Source: Peteryoungia ipomoeae (GTDB lineage Bacteria; Pseudomonadota; Alphaproteobacteria; Rhizobiales; Rhizobiaceae). From it: DNA of 64,000 bases. Positions 45,595 through 54,043 of the stretch are shown here, in pieces. The notes beneath the pieces were generated by a model that was not told the DNA's origin, ran no database searches, and worked only from the letters and a program-made list of their open reading frames with translations. The stretch lies in NCBI RefSeq assembly GCF_004912165.1, contig NZ_STGV01000007.1, forward strand, positions 1 through 64,000, read 5' to 3'. A program made the translations under genes and the position numbers. Position 1 is the stretch's first letter; every line of letters begins with the position of its first letter.

Positions 45595-46583
45595 GCCGTC
45601 ACCTCGGACTTCGGCGCGCGATCGCGCAGGATGATACGGCCCTTCTTGCGCTCGGCGCGGGCATTGAAGACGACGGCAAGAACGATGACGATGCCGGAGA
45701 TTGCCATCTGCGCGAAGGGCGAGATGCCGATGACCGGCAGCGCATTCTTGATGACGCCAAGGAAGAGGGCGCCGAGCACGGTGCCGATAACGGTGCCGAT
45801 ACCGCCGGCAATCGAGATGCCGCCGATGACGTTGGCCGCGACGCTGTCCAATTCGAAACCGCCTGCGATATCGACATAAGCGACAGCGTAGCGGGAGACC
45901 CAGAGATAACCGGAGAGGCCGGCCAGCGCGCCGGAGAGGACGAAGGCGAGGAAGCGCGCACGGCCGACATCGATGCCGGCATAGACGGCGGCGATGGGAT
46001 TGCCGCCCGCGGCATAGGTTGAGCGACCGAAGGTGGTGCGGGTCAGGATGAAGGAGACGAGGACGACGATCCCGATCGCGACCCATGAGAGGATCGGCAG
46101 GCCGAGCACCGTCATGCGGGGAAAGCCGAGAAAGTCCGGCTGCATCTGGTGCGCGTTGACCCAGGCGCCACCTGATAGCACGAAAGTCATACCGCGATAG
46201 ATGGTGAGCGTGCCGAGGGTGACGACAATTGGCGGGATTTGCAGCGCCCAGACGAGGAAGCCGTTGATGGCGCCAAGGGCCGCGCCGATGCCGATGGCCA
46301 GCACGATCAGCAGCGCCAGCGGCAGACCGGGATAGGTGGCATCCAGCATGGCGACGGCCATGCCGGTGAAGGCGAGGTTGGCTGCCACCGAGAGATCGAT
46401 CGACTTGGTCAGGATGACCACCATCTGGCCGAGCGCCAGGATGATCAGGATCGAGGTGTCGTTGAAGATATTGGCGAGATTGCCGGGCGAGGCGAAATTG
46501 TCGGCGCGAGTCGAGAAGCCGAGGATCATCCCGACGATGATCAGACCCAGCAACAATTCGCGGTTTTTCAGCAGATTTTGCAT
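45591..46583 (-). CDS. rhaP: Rhamnose ABC transporter permease RhaP
   Basis: This 330-residue CUT2 permease starts MQNLLKNRELLLGLIIVGM at 46583, with AAGGA about ten bases upstream. It shows TKSIDLSVAANLAFTG and VIGGISIAGGIGTVIGTVLGALFLG. It lies 10 bp after rhaT and is translationally coupled to rhaQ. Confidence 0.9.
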   Translation of the reverse strand: MQNLLKNRELLLGLIIVGMILGFSTRADNFASPGNLANIFNDTSILIILALGQMVVILTKSIDLSVAANLAFTGMAVAMLDATYPGLPLALLIVLAIGIGAALGAINGFLVWALQIPPIVVTLGTLTIYRGMTFVLSGGAWVNAHQMQPDFLGFPRMTVLGLPILSWVAIGIVVLVSFILTRTTFGRSTYAAGGNPIAAVYAGIDVGRARFLAFVLSGALAGLSGYLWVSRYAVAYVDIAGGFELDSVAANVIGGISIAGGIGTVIGTVLGALFLGVIKNALPVIGISPFAQMAISGIVIVLAVVFNARAERKKGRIILRDRAPKSEVTA

Positions 46584-46593
46584 GACGTGATCC

Positions 46594-48129
46594 TTACGCA
46601 TTGCCAGTAGCGGCACGCACCAGCGTTTCGGCCGACAACCCTTCGCGTTCATAGATGCCGGCGGCGAGGCCTTCGCGCATGACCATGACGCGGTCCGACA
46701 TGCCGAGAATTTCCGGCAGTTCGGACGAGATCATGATGATCGACAGGCCTTCGCCGGCGAGTTCGGAAATGAAGCCGTGCACGGCGGCCTTGGAACCGAT
46801 GTCGATGCCCTTGGTCGGTTCGTCGAGAATGATGACCTTGGGGGCGGTTGCCAGCCACTTGCCGATAACGACCTTCTGCTGGTTGCCGCCTGACAGCGTG
46901 CCAACGGGAACGGAGAGCGCGGCTGCGCGGAGATCGAGACGCTCGGCATATTTGCGGGCGAGCTTCAACTCGTTGGCAGCCTTCAGGAAGCCGGATACCG
47001 AAGTGCGGATGAGCGATGGCAGCGACATGTTCTGGTAGATCGGCATCTCAAGCGCCAGACCATGGCGGCCGCGTTCTTCCGGAACATAGACGATACCGGC
47101 GGCGATCGCGTCGGCGGGAGAGTTGACGATGATCGGCTTACCCTCAAGCGACAGCGTGCCGGAGACGGGACGTGTGATGCCGAACAGCGACTGACAGAGC
47201 TCGGAACGGCCGGCGCCGATCAGGCCATAGACACCTAAGATTTCGCCCTTCTTCAGGTCGAAGGAGATGTCGCGGAATTCCGTGTCATGGCTGTAGCCCT
47301 GAACGGAGAGGACCGGCGCACCAATGACGGCAGGGGTCTTGGGGAAGACGTCATGCACATCGCGTCCGACCATGAGGCGGACGATTTCATCCTGCGGGGT
47401 AGACTTCAGATCGCCGCTGCCGACCATCCGGCCGTCGCGGAAGACGGCGTAGTTGTCGGCAATCTCGTAGAGTTCGTCGAACTTGTGGCTGATGAAGAGG
47501 ATCGCCTTGCCCTGGCGCTTCAGGCCTTCGACGATGCGGAAGAGATCGTCGATCTCCTTGCGGGAAAGGGCGGCGGTCGGCTCGTCCATGATGACGATGC
47601 GGGCTTCGACGGAGAGCGCGCGGGCAATCGCGACCAGATGGCGCTGGGCGATCGAGAAGTCCTTGAGCTTGGTCGTCGGATCGATGTCGCTTTCGAGGGC
47701 CTGCATCAGTGTGCGGGAGCGTTCGTTGATCAGTCGCCAGTCGATCAGGCCGAACCGGGTTTTCGGCGGATGGCCGAGGAAAATGTTTTCACCAACGGTC
47801 AACTCATCGAAGAGGACCGTTTCCTGGTGAATGGCGGTGACGCCAGCGTCGATCGCATCCTGCGCATTGGTGAATGCGGTCGGTTTGCCGTCGATCAGGA
47901 TTTCACCCTCATTGGGGCGATATATGCCGGTCAGGATCTTGACCAGCGTCGACTTGCCGGCCCCGTTTTCGCCGATCAGGGCGGTCACCTTGCCCGGATA
48001 GAGCGCGATGTTGACGCCATCGAGTGCTTTTACGCCGGGAAAGATCTGCGAAATGCCGCGCATTTCGAGAATGGGGGTGTCGGCCTGCAAGGCGGCAGCC
48101 TGCAATGTCTGGGTTTGAACGGTCATCAT
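46594..48129 (-). CDS. rhaT: Rhamnose ABC transporter ATPase RhaT (two NBDs)
   Basis: This CUT2 ATPase of about 511 residues has a first domain with Walker A GENGAGKST and Walker B IVIMDEPTAALS, and a second with a degenerate Walker A (GLIGAGRSEL) but intact LSGGNQQKVVIGKWL and VIILDEPTKGID. The start is at 48129 or one codon on at 48126; the extension to 48168 enters the RIME-like repeat. A repeat of about 130 bp separates it from rhaS. Here RhaT is an ATPase, not the unrelated E. coli rhamnose-proton symporter of the same name. Confidence 0.9.
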   Translation of the reverse strand: MMTVQTQTLQAAALQADTPILEMRGISQIFPGVKALDGVNIALYPGKVTALIGENGAGKSTLVKILTGIYRPNEGEILIDGKPTAFTNAQDAIDAGVTAIHQETVLFDELTVGENIFLGHPPKTRFGLIDWRLINERSRTLMQALESDIDPTTKLKDFSIAQRHLVAIARALSVEARIVIMDEPTAALSRKEIDDLFRIVEGLKRQGKAILFISHKFDELYEIADNYAVFRDGRMVGSGDLKSTPQDEIVRLMVGRDVHDVFPKTPAVIGAPVLSVQGYSHDTEFRDISFDLKKGEILGVYGLIGAGRSELCQSLFGITRPVSGTLSLEGKPIIVNSPADAIAAGIVYVPEERGRHGLALEMPIYQNMSLPSLIRTSVSGFLKAANELKLARKYAERLDLRAAALSVPVGTLSGGNQQKVVIGKWLATAPKVIILDEPTKGIDIGSKAAVHGFISELAGEGLSIIMISSELPEILGMSDRVMVMREGLAAGIYEREGLSAETLVRAATGNA

Positions 48130-48144
48130 CGGGCTTTGCTTTAA

Positions 48145-48275
48145 AACCCCTCCCCACCCTCCCCACAAGGGGGAGGGCTTAACCTGGCCGCAGCGTCGAA
48201 ACCCAATTGGGGCAAGACGGTTGCGGCAAAGTTTCTCCCCCTTCGTGGGGGAGATGGCCGGCAGGCCAGAGGAGG
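48145..48275. repeat. RIME-like intergenic palindromic repeat between rhaS and rhaT
   Basis: Two hairpin-forming parts are visible: CCCTCCCC/GGGGGAGGG around 48158-48177, and TCTCCCCC/GGGGGAGA at 48234-48254, followed by TGGCC-GGCA-GGCCA. These resemble the Rhizobium intergenic mosaic elements found in many rhizobial gaps. A related fragment lies at 52484-52540. It sits after the rhaS gene, where it could stabilise the rhaS message or dampen read-through. Confidence 0.65.
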
Positions 48276-48307
48276 ACTTGGTTTAATCGATCAACGCGTT
48301 TTGTGGA

Positions 48308-49303
48308 TCAGAAGATCTTCGAGAACTCGTCGATGTTCGACGAATTGTAGACGAAGGGGTCTGCCATGGCGGCTTCGCCATTGTCGCCGATCTTGATCGT
48401 GCCCATGCGGCCGGCCGGGATTTCCGAGCCCGGAGCGCCGTCGGTGTCACCCTTGACCAGGTGATACGAGATCTGGGCTGCCGAGTAACCGAGGTCGATC
48501 GGGTTCCAGATGGCGAATTCCTTGGTCGCGCCGGACTTGATGGCGCCAGCCATTTCGGACGGGAGGCCGAGACCGGTGACGTAGACTTCGCCGATCTTGC
48601 CGGCATCCTTGACGGCCTGCGAAGCGGCGAGAACGCCGACAGTCGTCGGGGCGACGATGACCTTGACGTTCGGCTGCGAGGTCAGGAGGCCCTGAGCTTC
48701 GCGGTAGCTCTTGTCGGCGAGGTCGTCACCATAGACGGTGGTGGCGAGGTTGAGGCCGGGGAAGTCCTTCAGCTGCTTCTTCATTTCCTCGATCCAGATA
48801 TTCTGGTTGGTCGAGGTCGTGGTGGCAGACAGGATGGCGAAGTCACCCTTTCCGCCTTCGAGGTGATTGGCGGCCAGCTGCAGGCACATCTTGCCGATCA
48901 GTTCGTTCGACGACGGGTTGAGGTGCAGGATGCGGCCTTCGGCAGCAACGCCCGAATCCCACGAGATGACCTTGATGCCGCGCTGGGCAGCCTTCTTGAG
49001 TGCCGGAACGACGGCGTCCGGGTCATTGGCGGAGATCGCGATGGCATCGACGCCCTGGGCGATCAGCGAGTTGATCACTTCGATCTGGCCTTCCGCCGTA
49101 GTCGAGGTCGGGCCGGTATAGATGATCTCGACGCCGCCGAGTTCCTTGGCAGCTTCTTCAGCGCCCTTGTTTGCAGCTTCGAAGAAGCCGTTGCCGAGCG
49201 ACTTGACGACCAGCGCAATCTTCATGTCGGCGGCCTGTGCGGCCGAGCCCATGGTGGCGAGTGCAATGGCGGCAGTAGCCAGCAGAATTTTCGTGAGTTT
49301 CAT
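48308..49303 (-). CDS. rhaS: Rhamnose ABC transporter binding protein RhaS
   Basis: This 331-residue periplasmic sugar-binding protein starts with a Sec signal peptide (MKLTKILLATAAIALATMGS, cleaved near AQA-A). The mature start DMKIALVVKSLGNGFFEAAN is typical of the family, as is AISANDPDAVVPALKKA. A GGAGGAAG precedes the start. In this operon RhaS is a binding protein, not the AraC-type regulator RhaS of E. coli. It lies 55 bp after rhaR. Confidence 0.9.
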   Translation of the reverse strand: MKLTKILLATAAIALATMGSAAQAADMKIALVVKSLGNGFFEAANKGAEEAAKELGGVEIIYTGPTSTTAEGQIEVINSLIAQGVDAIAISANDPDAVVPALKKAAQRGIKVISWDSGVAAEGRILHLNPSSNELIGKMCLQLAANHLEGGKGDFAILSATTTSTNQNIWIEEMKKQLKDFPGLNLATTVYGDDLADKSYREAQGLLTSQPNVKVIVAPTTVGVLAASQAVKDAGKIGEVYVTGLGLPSEMAGAIKSGATKEFAIWNPIDLGYSAAQISYHLVKGDTDGAPGSEIPAGRMGTIKIGDNGEAAMADPFVYNSSNIDEFSKIF

Positions 49304-49358
49304 GTCTTCCTCCCAGGTTGTTGAACTTCCAAACTCCTCCCGCTTCGATCACGTCCAA

Positions 49359-50171
49359 CTAGGCGACCGAAGTGGTATTCTCCTTCTCAGACGACGCCAT
49401 TGGTTTGACGGTCATGAGTTTTATGCCGGCGTCGGTGACCATGGCGGCCGCCTCGTCGGAAATCCTGTCGTCCGTAATGATGGTCGAGACCTTGTCGAGC
49501 GGGCACAGGATCAGGCTCGAGCGCTTGGCGAACTTGCTTGAGTCGACCATCACGATCAGTTCCTCGGCCTGGCGGACAAGCTTCTGCTCGCTCTGGATGA
49601 CAAGCGCGTCGGATTCCATCACGCCGAGGGCGCTGATGCCCTGTGCACCGATGAAGATGCGGCGGGCATAGAAATTCCGGATGGCATCGTTTTCAAAAGG
49701 CGAAAGGATCAGGCTCTGGTCGCGATAGATCGCGCCGCCCGGAACCGAGACCGTGCATTTCGAATGCTTGACCAGATGTTCGGCAATGGCGAAGGAATTG
49801 GTCATGACCTGAAGCCTGCGGGCGGACATGAAATGGACCATCTGAAAGGTGGTCGTGCCACCATTGATGATGACCGAATCGCCTTCTGCGCAGAGATCCA
49901 CGGCAGCGCGCGCAATTGCGCGTTTCTTGTCGATGTTGACCGATTCCGAAACGCGGAACGGCCGGGCGGCCAGATTGCCGAGCTGTGGCGGGTGAACCGC
50001 CTCGGCGCCGCCGCGCACCCGGCGCAGCTTTCCCTGAACGTGCAGGGACGCGATATCCCGACGGATCGTGGCCTCTGAAGCCTCGGTCAGTTCAGCAATA
50101 TCCTGCACCGTGACCACAGGCTTTTCCTGGATCGCGCTCAGAATAATGCGATGTCGTTCGCGTTCGTGCAT
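49359..50171 (-). CDS. rhaR: DeoR-family regulator RhaR of the rhamnose locus
   Basis: This 270-residue DeoR-type repressor has an N-terminal winged helix (residues about 6-60: VTVQDIAELTEASEATIRRDIASL) and a sugar-phosphate-sensing domain (VIINGGTTTFQMVHFM; VPGGAIYRDQSLILSPFEND; MVDSSKFAKRSSLI). AGGAGGA six bases upstream supports the start. It diverges from rhaD-rhaI and heads the transporter genes, as in R. leguminosarum. A perfect palindrome lies 28 bp upstream. Confidence 0.9.
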   Translation of the reverse strand: MHERERHRIILSAIQEKPVVTVQDIAELTEASEATIRRDIASLHVQGKLRRVRGGAEAVHPPQLGNLAARPFRVSESVNIDKKRAIARAAVDLCAEGDSVIINGGTTTFQMVHFMSARRLQVMTNSFAIAEHLVKHSKCTVSVPGGAIYRDQSLILSPFENDAIRNFYARRIFIGAQGISALGVMESDALVIQSEQKLVRQAEELIVMVDSSKFAKRSSLILCPLDKVSTIITDDRISDEAAAMVTDAGIKLMTVKPMASSEKENTTSVA

Positions 50172-50198
50172 GGGGGGTCCTCCTGACCGTGATTTATT

Positions 50199-50213
50199 CG
50201 TAAAGATTTTACG
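50199..50213. promoter_or_regulatory. Candidate RhaR operator
   Basis: CGTAAA-GAT-TTTACG is a perfect 6-bp inverted repeat in the 202-bp gap between divergent rhaR and rhaD. The following 60 bases are AT-rich, suited to promoters for both directions. Assignment to RhaR is inference. Confidence 0.45.
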
Positions 50214-50373
50214 CTGTCAATCACAAACGATCAAAAATAATAATATTGCACCGCACAATGAAAAGAATTGATCGAATATGATTGACAACGATGAGATCCA
50301 TGCGCGATACCAGCGGGCAAGAAGGAGATGGGTTCGTCTGTTCGGCCCATGAATCATTATTAGGGAGGATGTC

Positions 50374-52470
50374 ATGTCGGGCCAAACCAGCCTTCTCGAA
50401 AGCCGTTGGGACGATGCCTATGCCGCGGGGCTCGATGAGCCCGGCAAGCTGCTCTACCGGTCGAACCTGCTCGGTGCCGACAAGCGCATCACCAATTACG
50501 GCGGCGGCAATACGTCTGCAAAAGTGATCGAAACTGATCCGCTGACCGGCGAAAAGGTCAAGGTTCTCTGGGTCAAGGGCTCGGGCGGCGATGTCGGCAC
50601 GATCAAGCTCGACGGCTTCTCCACCCTCTATCAGGACAAGCTTGAAGCCTTGAAGGGCATCTACAAGGGCGTGGCAGACGAAGACCGCATGGTCGGCTTC
50701 CTGCCCCATTGCACCTTCAACCTGAATCCGCGTGCAGCCTCGATCGATACGCCGCTGCATGGTTTCGTGCCGTTCACGCATGTCGATCACATGCATCCGG
50801 ACGCGATCATCGCGATTGCGGCTTCCAAGAATTCCAAGGAACTGACGCAAAAGATCTTTGGCGCCGATATCGGCTGGCTGCCCTGGCGCCGTCCGGGCTT
50901 CCAGCTCGGTCTCGACCTTGAAGCCTTCGTGAAGGCCAATCCGACCGCCAAGGGTGTCGTGCTCGAAAGCCACGGTCTTTTCACCTGGGCAAACGACGCC
51001 AAGGATTGCTACCTGCTGACGCTTGAAATCATCAACAAGGCGATCGAGTGGTTTGCCAAGGAAACCGAAGGCAAGGTGATCTTCGGCGGCGCCAATTCCA
51101 CAAGCCTGCCGGCTGCGGAGCGCCGCGCCATTGCGGCAAGGCTGATGCCGGAAATCCGTGGCCGGATTGGCAAGGCGGAGCGCAAGCTCGGTCATTTCGA
51201 CGATCGGGATGCCGTGCTCGATTTCGTCAACTCCAAGCAGCTTCAGCCGCTCGGCGCGCTTGGCACGTCCTGCCCGGACCACTTCCTGCGCACCAAGATC
51301 CGTCCGCTGATCGTCGATTTCGATCCGGCCAAGCCGGATGTCGAAGCGGTTCTTGCCGGTCTCGACAAGGCGCTGGAAGACTACCGCGCCGACTACACGC
51401 GCTATTATGAGGCCTGCAAGCACGACAATTCGCCCAAGATCCGCGACCCCAATCCGGTGATCTTCCTCGTGCCGGGCGTCGGCATGCTGTCCTTCGCCAA
51501 GGACAAGGCGACCGCCCGCATCGCCGGCGAATTCTACGTCAACGCGATCAACGTGATGAAGGGCGCCTCGACGGTTTCCGAATATCAGGGCCTGCCGGAA
51601 CAGGAAGCCTTCGACATCGAATACTGGCTGCTTGAGGAGGCGAAGCTCCAGCGCATGCCGAAGCCGAAGAGCCTTGCCGGCAAGGTTGCCTTCGTCACCG
51701 GCGGTGCCGGCGGCATCGGCCGCGCCACGGCCGAACGGCTGGTCGCAGAAGGTGCCTGCGTGGTGCTGGCGGATATCGATGCCAAGGCGCTTGCGGATAC
51801 CACGGCCGATTTTTCCAAGCGCCATGGCGGCGATGCGGTGCGTTCGGTTCAGCTCGACGTGACCAAGGAAGATGCAGTTCTGCAATCCTTCCTCGAAGCA
51901 TCGGTCGAATTCGGCGGCGTCGACATTCTGGTGTCGAATGCGGGTATCGCTTCGTCGGCTCCGGTCGAAGATACGACGCTTGCGATGTGGAACAAGAATA
52001 TCGACATTCTCGCGACCGGCTATTTCCTCGTGTCGCGCGAAGCTTTCCGCCTGTTCCGGCGTCAGGGCCTCGGCGGCAATGTCGTCTTCGTCGCGTCAAA
52101 GAACGGTCTTGCCTCATCGCCGAATGCCTCGGCCTATTGCACGGCCAAGGCTGCCGAAATCCATCTCGCCCGGTGCCTGGCGCTGGAAGGGGCGGATGCC
52201 GGCATCCGCGTCAACACCGTCAATCCGGATGCGGTCCTGCGCGGTTCGAAGATCTGGAACGGCGAATGGCGTGAACAGCGTGCGGCATCCTCCAAGATCG
52301 AGGTGGACGATCTCGAGGAACATTACCGCAAGCGTTCGATGCTGAAGCTCAACGTCTTCCCGGAAGACATCGCCGAAGCGATCTATTTCCTGGCGTCCGA
52401 TCTTTCGGCCAAGTCGACCGGCAACATCATCAATGTCGATGCCGGCAACGCCCAGAGCTTCACGCGATAA
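50374..52470 (+). CDS. rhaD: Bifunctional rhamnulose-1-phosphate aldolase / lactaldehyde dehydrogenase RhaD
   Basis: This 698-residue fusion has a class II aldolase domain (residues 1 to about 420; metal-site histidines around THVDHMHPDAI) and a short-chain dehydrogenase domain (about 430-698). The dehydrogenase part has VTGGAGGIGRATAERL for NAD binding and catalytic Tyr588-xxx-Lys592 in SAYCTAKAAE. It cleaves L-rhamnulose 1-phosphate to dihydroxyacetone phosphate and L-lactaldehyde, and the second domain is thought to oxidise the latter. A GGGAGGATGT precedes the start. It diverges from rhaR and heads rhaD-rhaI. Confidence 0.92.
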   Translation: MSGQTSLLESRWDDAYAAGLDEPGKLLYRSNLLGADKRITNYGGGNTSAKVIETDPLTGEKVKVLWVKGSGGDVGTIKLDGFSTLYQDKLEALKGIYKGVADEDRMVGFLPHCTFNLNPRAASIDTPLHGFVPFTHVDHMHPDAIIAIAASKNSKELTQKIFGADIGWLPWRRPGFQLGLDLEAFVKANPTAKGVVLESHGLFTWANDAKDCYLLTLEIINKAIEWFAKETEGKVIFGGANSTSLPAAERRAIAARLMPEIRGRIGKAERKLGHFDDRDAVLDFVNSKQLQPLGALGTSCPDHFLRTKIRPLIVDFDPAKPDVEAVLAGLDKALEDYRADYTRYYEACKHDNSPKIRDPNPVIFLVPGVGMLSFAKDKATARIAGEFYVNAINVMKGASTVSEYQGLPEQEAFDIEYWLLEEAKLQRMPKPKSLAGKVAFVTGGAGGIGRATAERLVAEGACVVLADIDAKALADTTADFSKRHGGDAVRSVQLDVTKEDAVLQSFLEASVEFGGVDILVSNAGIASSAPVEDTTLAMWNKNIDILATGYFLVSREAFRLFRRQGLGGNVVFVASKNGLASSPNASAYCTAKAAEIHLARCLALEGADAGIRVNTVNPDAVLRGSKIWNGEWREQRAASSKIEVDDLEEHYRKRSMLKLNVFPEDIAEAIYFLASDLSAKSTGNIINVDAGNAQSFTR

Positions 52471-52483
52471 TTGACTTGTGCAG

Positions 52484-52540
52484 ACCCTTTCCCCCGTGAT
52501 GCGGGGGAGGGGGATGGCAGCCGGAAGAGGGGCAACCCTT
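52484..52540. repeat. RIME-like fragment between rhaD and rhaI
   Basis: CCCCCG-TGATG-CGGGGG (52491-52507) is a hairpin followed by GAGGGGGATGGCAGCCGGAAGAGGGG, resembling half of a rhizobial intergenic mosaic element. It lies inside the rhaD-rhaI unit and is related to the repeat at 48145-48275. Confidence 0.55.
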
Positions 52541-52552
52541 TGGGAGGAAATA

Positions 52553-53845
52553 ATGACCGATCAGAAAATCGCAGCCGACGTGATTTCGGCCGAGAATGAA
52601 AAGCGCGCAGCTGCGCTCAAATCCGATTACGCGGCTCTGGGTGAAAAACTGGCGCGCGGCAATATCGATATCGAGGCGGTCACCGCCAAGGTTGCCGAAT
52701 TCTTCGTGGCCGTTCCCTCCTGGGGTGTGGGCACCGGCGGCACGCGTTTTGCCCGTTTCCCGGGTCTCGGCGAGCCGCGTCATATCTTCGACAAGCTCGA
52801 GGATTGCTCTGTCATCAATGAGCTGACCCGCGCGACCCCGACCGTCTCCCTGCATATTCCGTGGGACAAGACCGATCCGAAGGAATTGAAGGCGAAGGGC
52901 GAGCAACTCGGTCTCGGTTTCGACGCGATGAATTCCAACACTTTCTCCGATACGCCGGATCAGGCGAGGTCCTACAAATACGGTTCGCTCAGCCATGTGG
53001 ATGCGGCAACCCGCGCGCAGGCTATCGAACACAACATCGAATGCATCGAGATCGGCAATGCGATCGGCTCCAAGGCGCTGACGGTCTGGCTCGGCGATGG
53101 CTCGAACTTCCCCGGCCAGAGCAACTTCACCCGCCAGTTTGAACGCTACCTCGCTTCGATGGCCGATATCTACAAGGCGCTGCCGGACGACTGGCGTCTG
53201 TTCTCCGAACACAAGATGTACGAGCCGGCCTTCTATTCGACGGTCGTGCAGGACTGGGGCACGAACTTCCTGATCGCCCAGACGCTGGGGCCGAAGGCTT
53301 TCTGCTTGGTCGATCTCGGCCATCATGCGCCGAATACGAATATCGAAATGATCGTCGCGCGGCTGATCCAGTTCGGCAAGCTCGGCGGCTTCCACTTCAA
53401 CGATTCCAAATATGGCGATGACGATCTCGATGCCGGTTCGGTCGAACCCTATCGCCTGTTCCTGGTGTTCAACGAGCTGGTTGACGCCGAGCATCGCGGC
53501 GTCAAGGGCTTCCACCCCGCCCACATGATCGACCAAAGCCATAATGTGACGGATCCGATCGAAAGCCTGATCTCCAGCGCCAATGAAATCCGACGCGCCT
53601 ATGCGCAGGCCTTGCTGGTCGATCGCGTGGAATTGGAAGGCTACCAGAATGGCAATGATGCGCTGATGGCGTCTGAGACGCTGAAGCGTGCCTACCGCAC
53701 CGACGTCGAGGCGATCCTTGCCGAAGCACGTCGCCGTGCCGGCGGTGCGATCGATCCGGTCGCTACATACCGGGCAAGCGGCTACCGGGCCAAGGTTGCC
53801 GCCGAGCGGCCGGCGGTGAAGGGTGGCTCGGGCGGGATTGTCTAG
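52553..53845 (+). CDS. rhaI: L-rhamnose isomerase RhaI (xylose-isomerase-like)
   Basis: This 430-residue TIM-barrel isomerase has metal-ligand segments SEHKMYEPAFYST, FCLVDLGHHAPNTNIEM and LGGFHFNDSKYGDDDLDAG, matching Pseudomonas-type L-rhamnose isomerase rather than E. coli RhaA. It turns L-rhamnose into L-rhamnulose, which is then phosphorylated. The start at 52553 (MTDQKIAAD) has GGGAGGAAAT directly upstream; 52478 lies before the repeat and is rejected. Confidence 0.92.
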   Translation: MTDQKIAADVISAENEKRAAALKSDYAALGEKLARGNIDIEAVTAKVAEFFVAVPSWGVGTGGTRFARFPGLGEPRHIFDKLEDCSVINELTRATPTVSLHIPWDKTDPKELKAKGEQLGLGFDAMNSNTFSDTPDQARSYKYGSLSHVDAATRAQAIEHNIECIEIGNAIGSKALTVWLGDGSNFPGQSNFTRQFERYLASMADIYKALPDDWRLFSEHKMYEPAFYSTVVQDWGTNFLIAQTLGPKAFCLVDLGHHAPNTNIEMIVARLIQFGKLGGFHFNDSKYGDDDLDAGSVEPYRLFLVFNELVDAEHRGVKGFHPAHMIDQSHNVTDPIESLISSANEIRRAYAQALLVDRVELEGYQNGNDALMASETLKRAYRTDVEAILAEARRRAGGAIDPVATYRASGYRAKVAAERPAVKGGSGGIV

Positions 53846-53873
53846 GGTTCTCCTTCGAGGCCGAGCGTTGGTG

Positions 53874-53897
53874 GCCGGCTGGTCAAGCCCAGCCGGC
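53874..53897. terminator. Hairpin between convergent rhaI and uxuB
   Basis: GCCGGCTGG (53874-53882) and CCAGCCGGC (53889-53897) form a perfect 9-bp stem with a 6-base loop, 29 bp after rhaI. No U-run follows. Its position between convergent genes suits a two-way terminator. Confidence 0.55.
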
Positions 53898-54043
53898 GTA
53901 TCATGACCGCCGCCGTATAGGTTTGTCAGCCCGCTCACCTCATTGCCGAGGGTGAAAGACGGCGCCGACCTTTCCCCGTTGAGGAGGAGGTCATCGCGCC
54001 TTCCGGCGGACTTGGCTGCATTCAAACAGGTTTGAACAACAAG

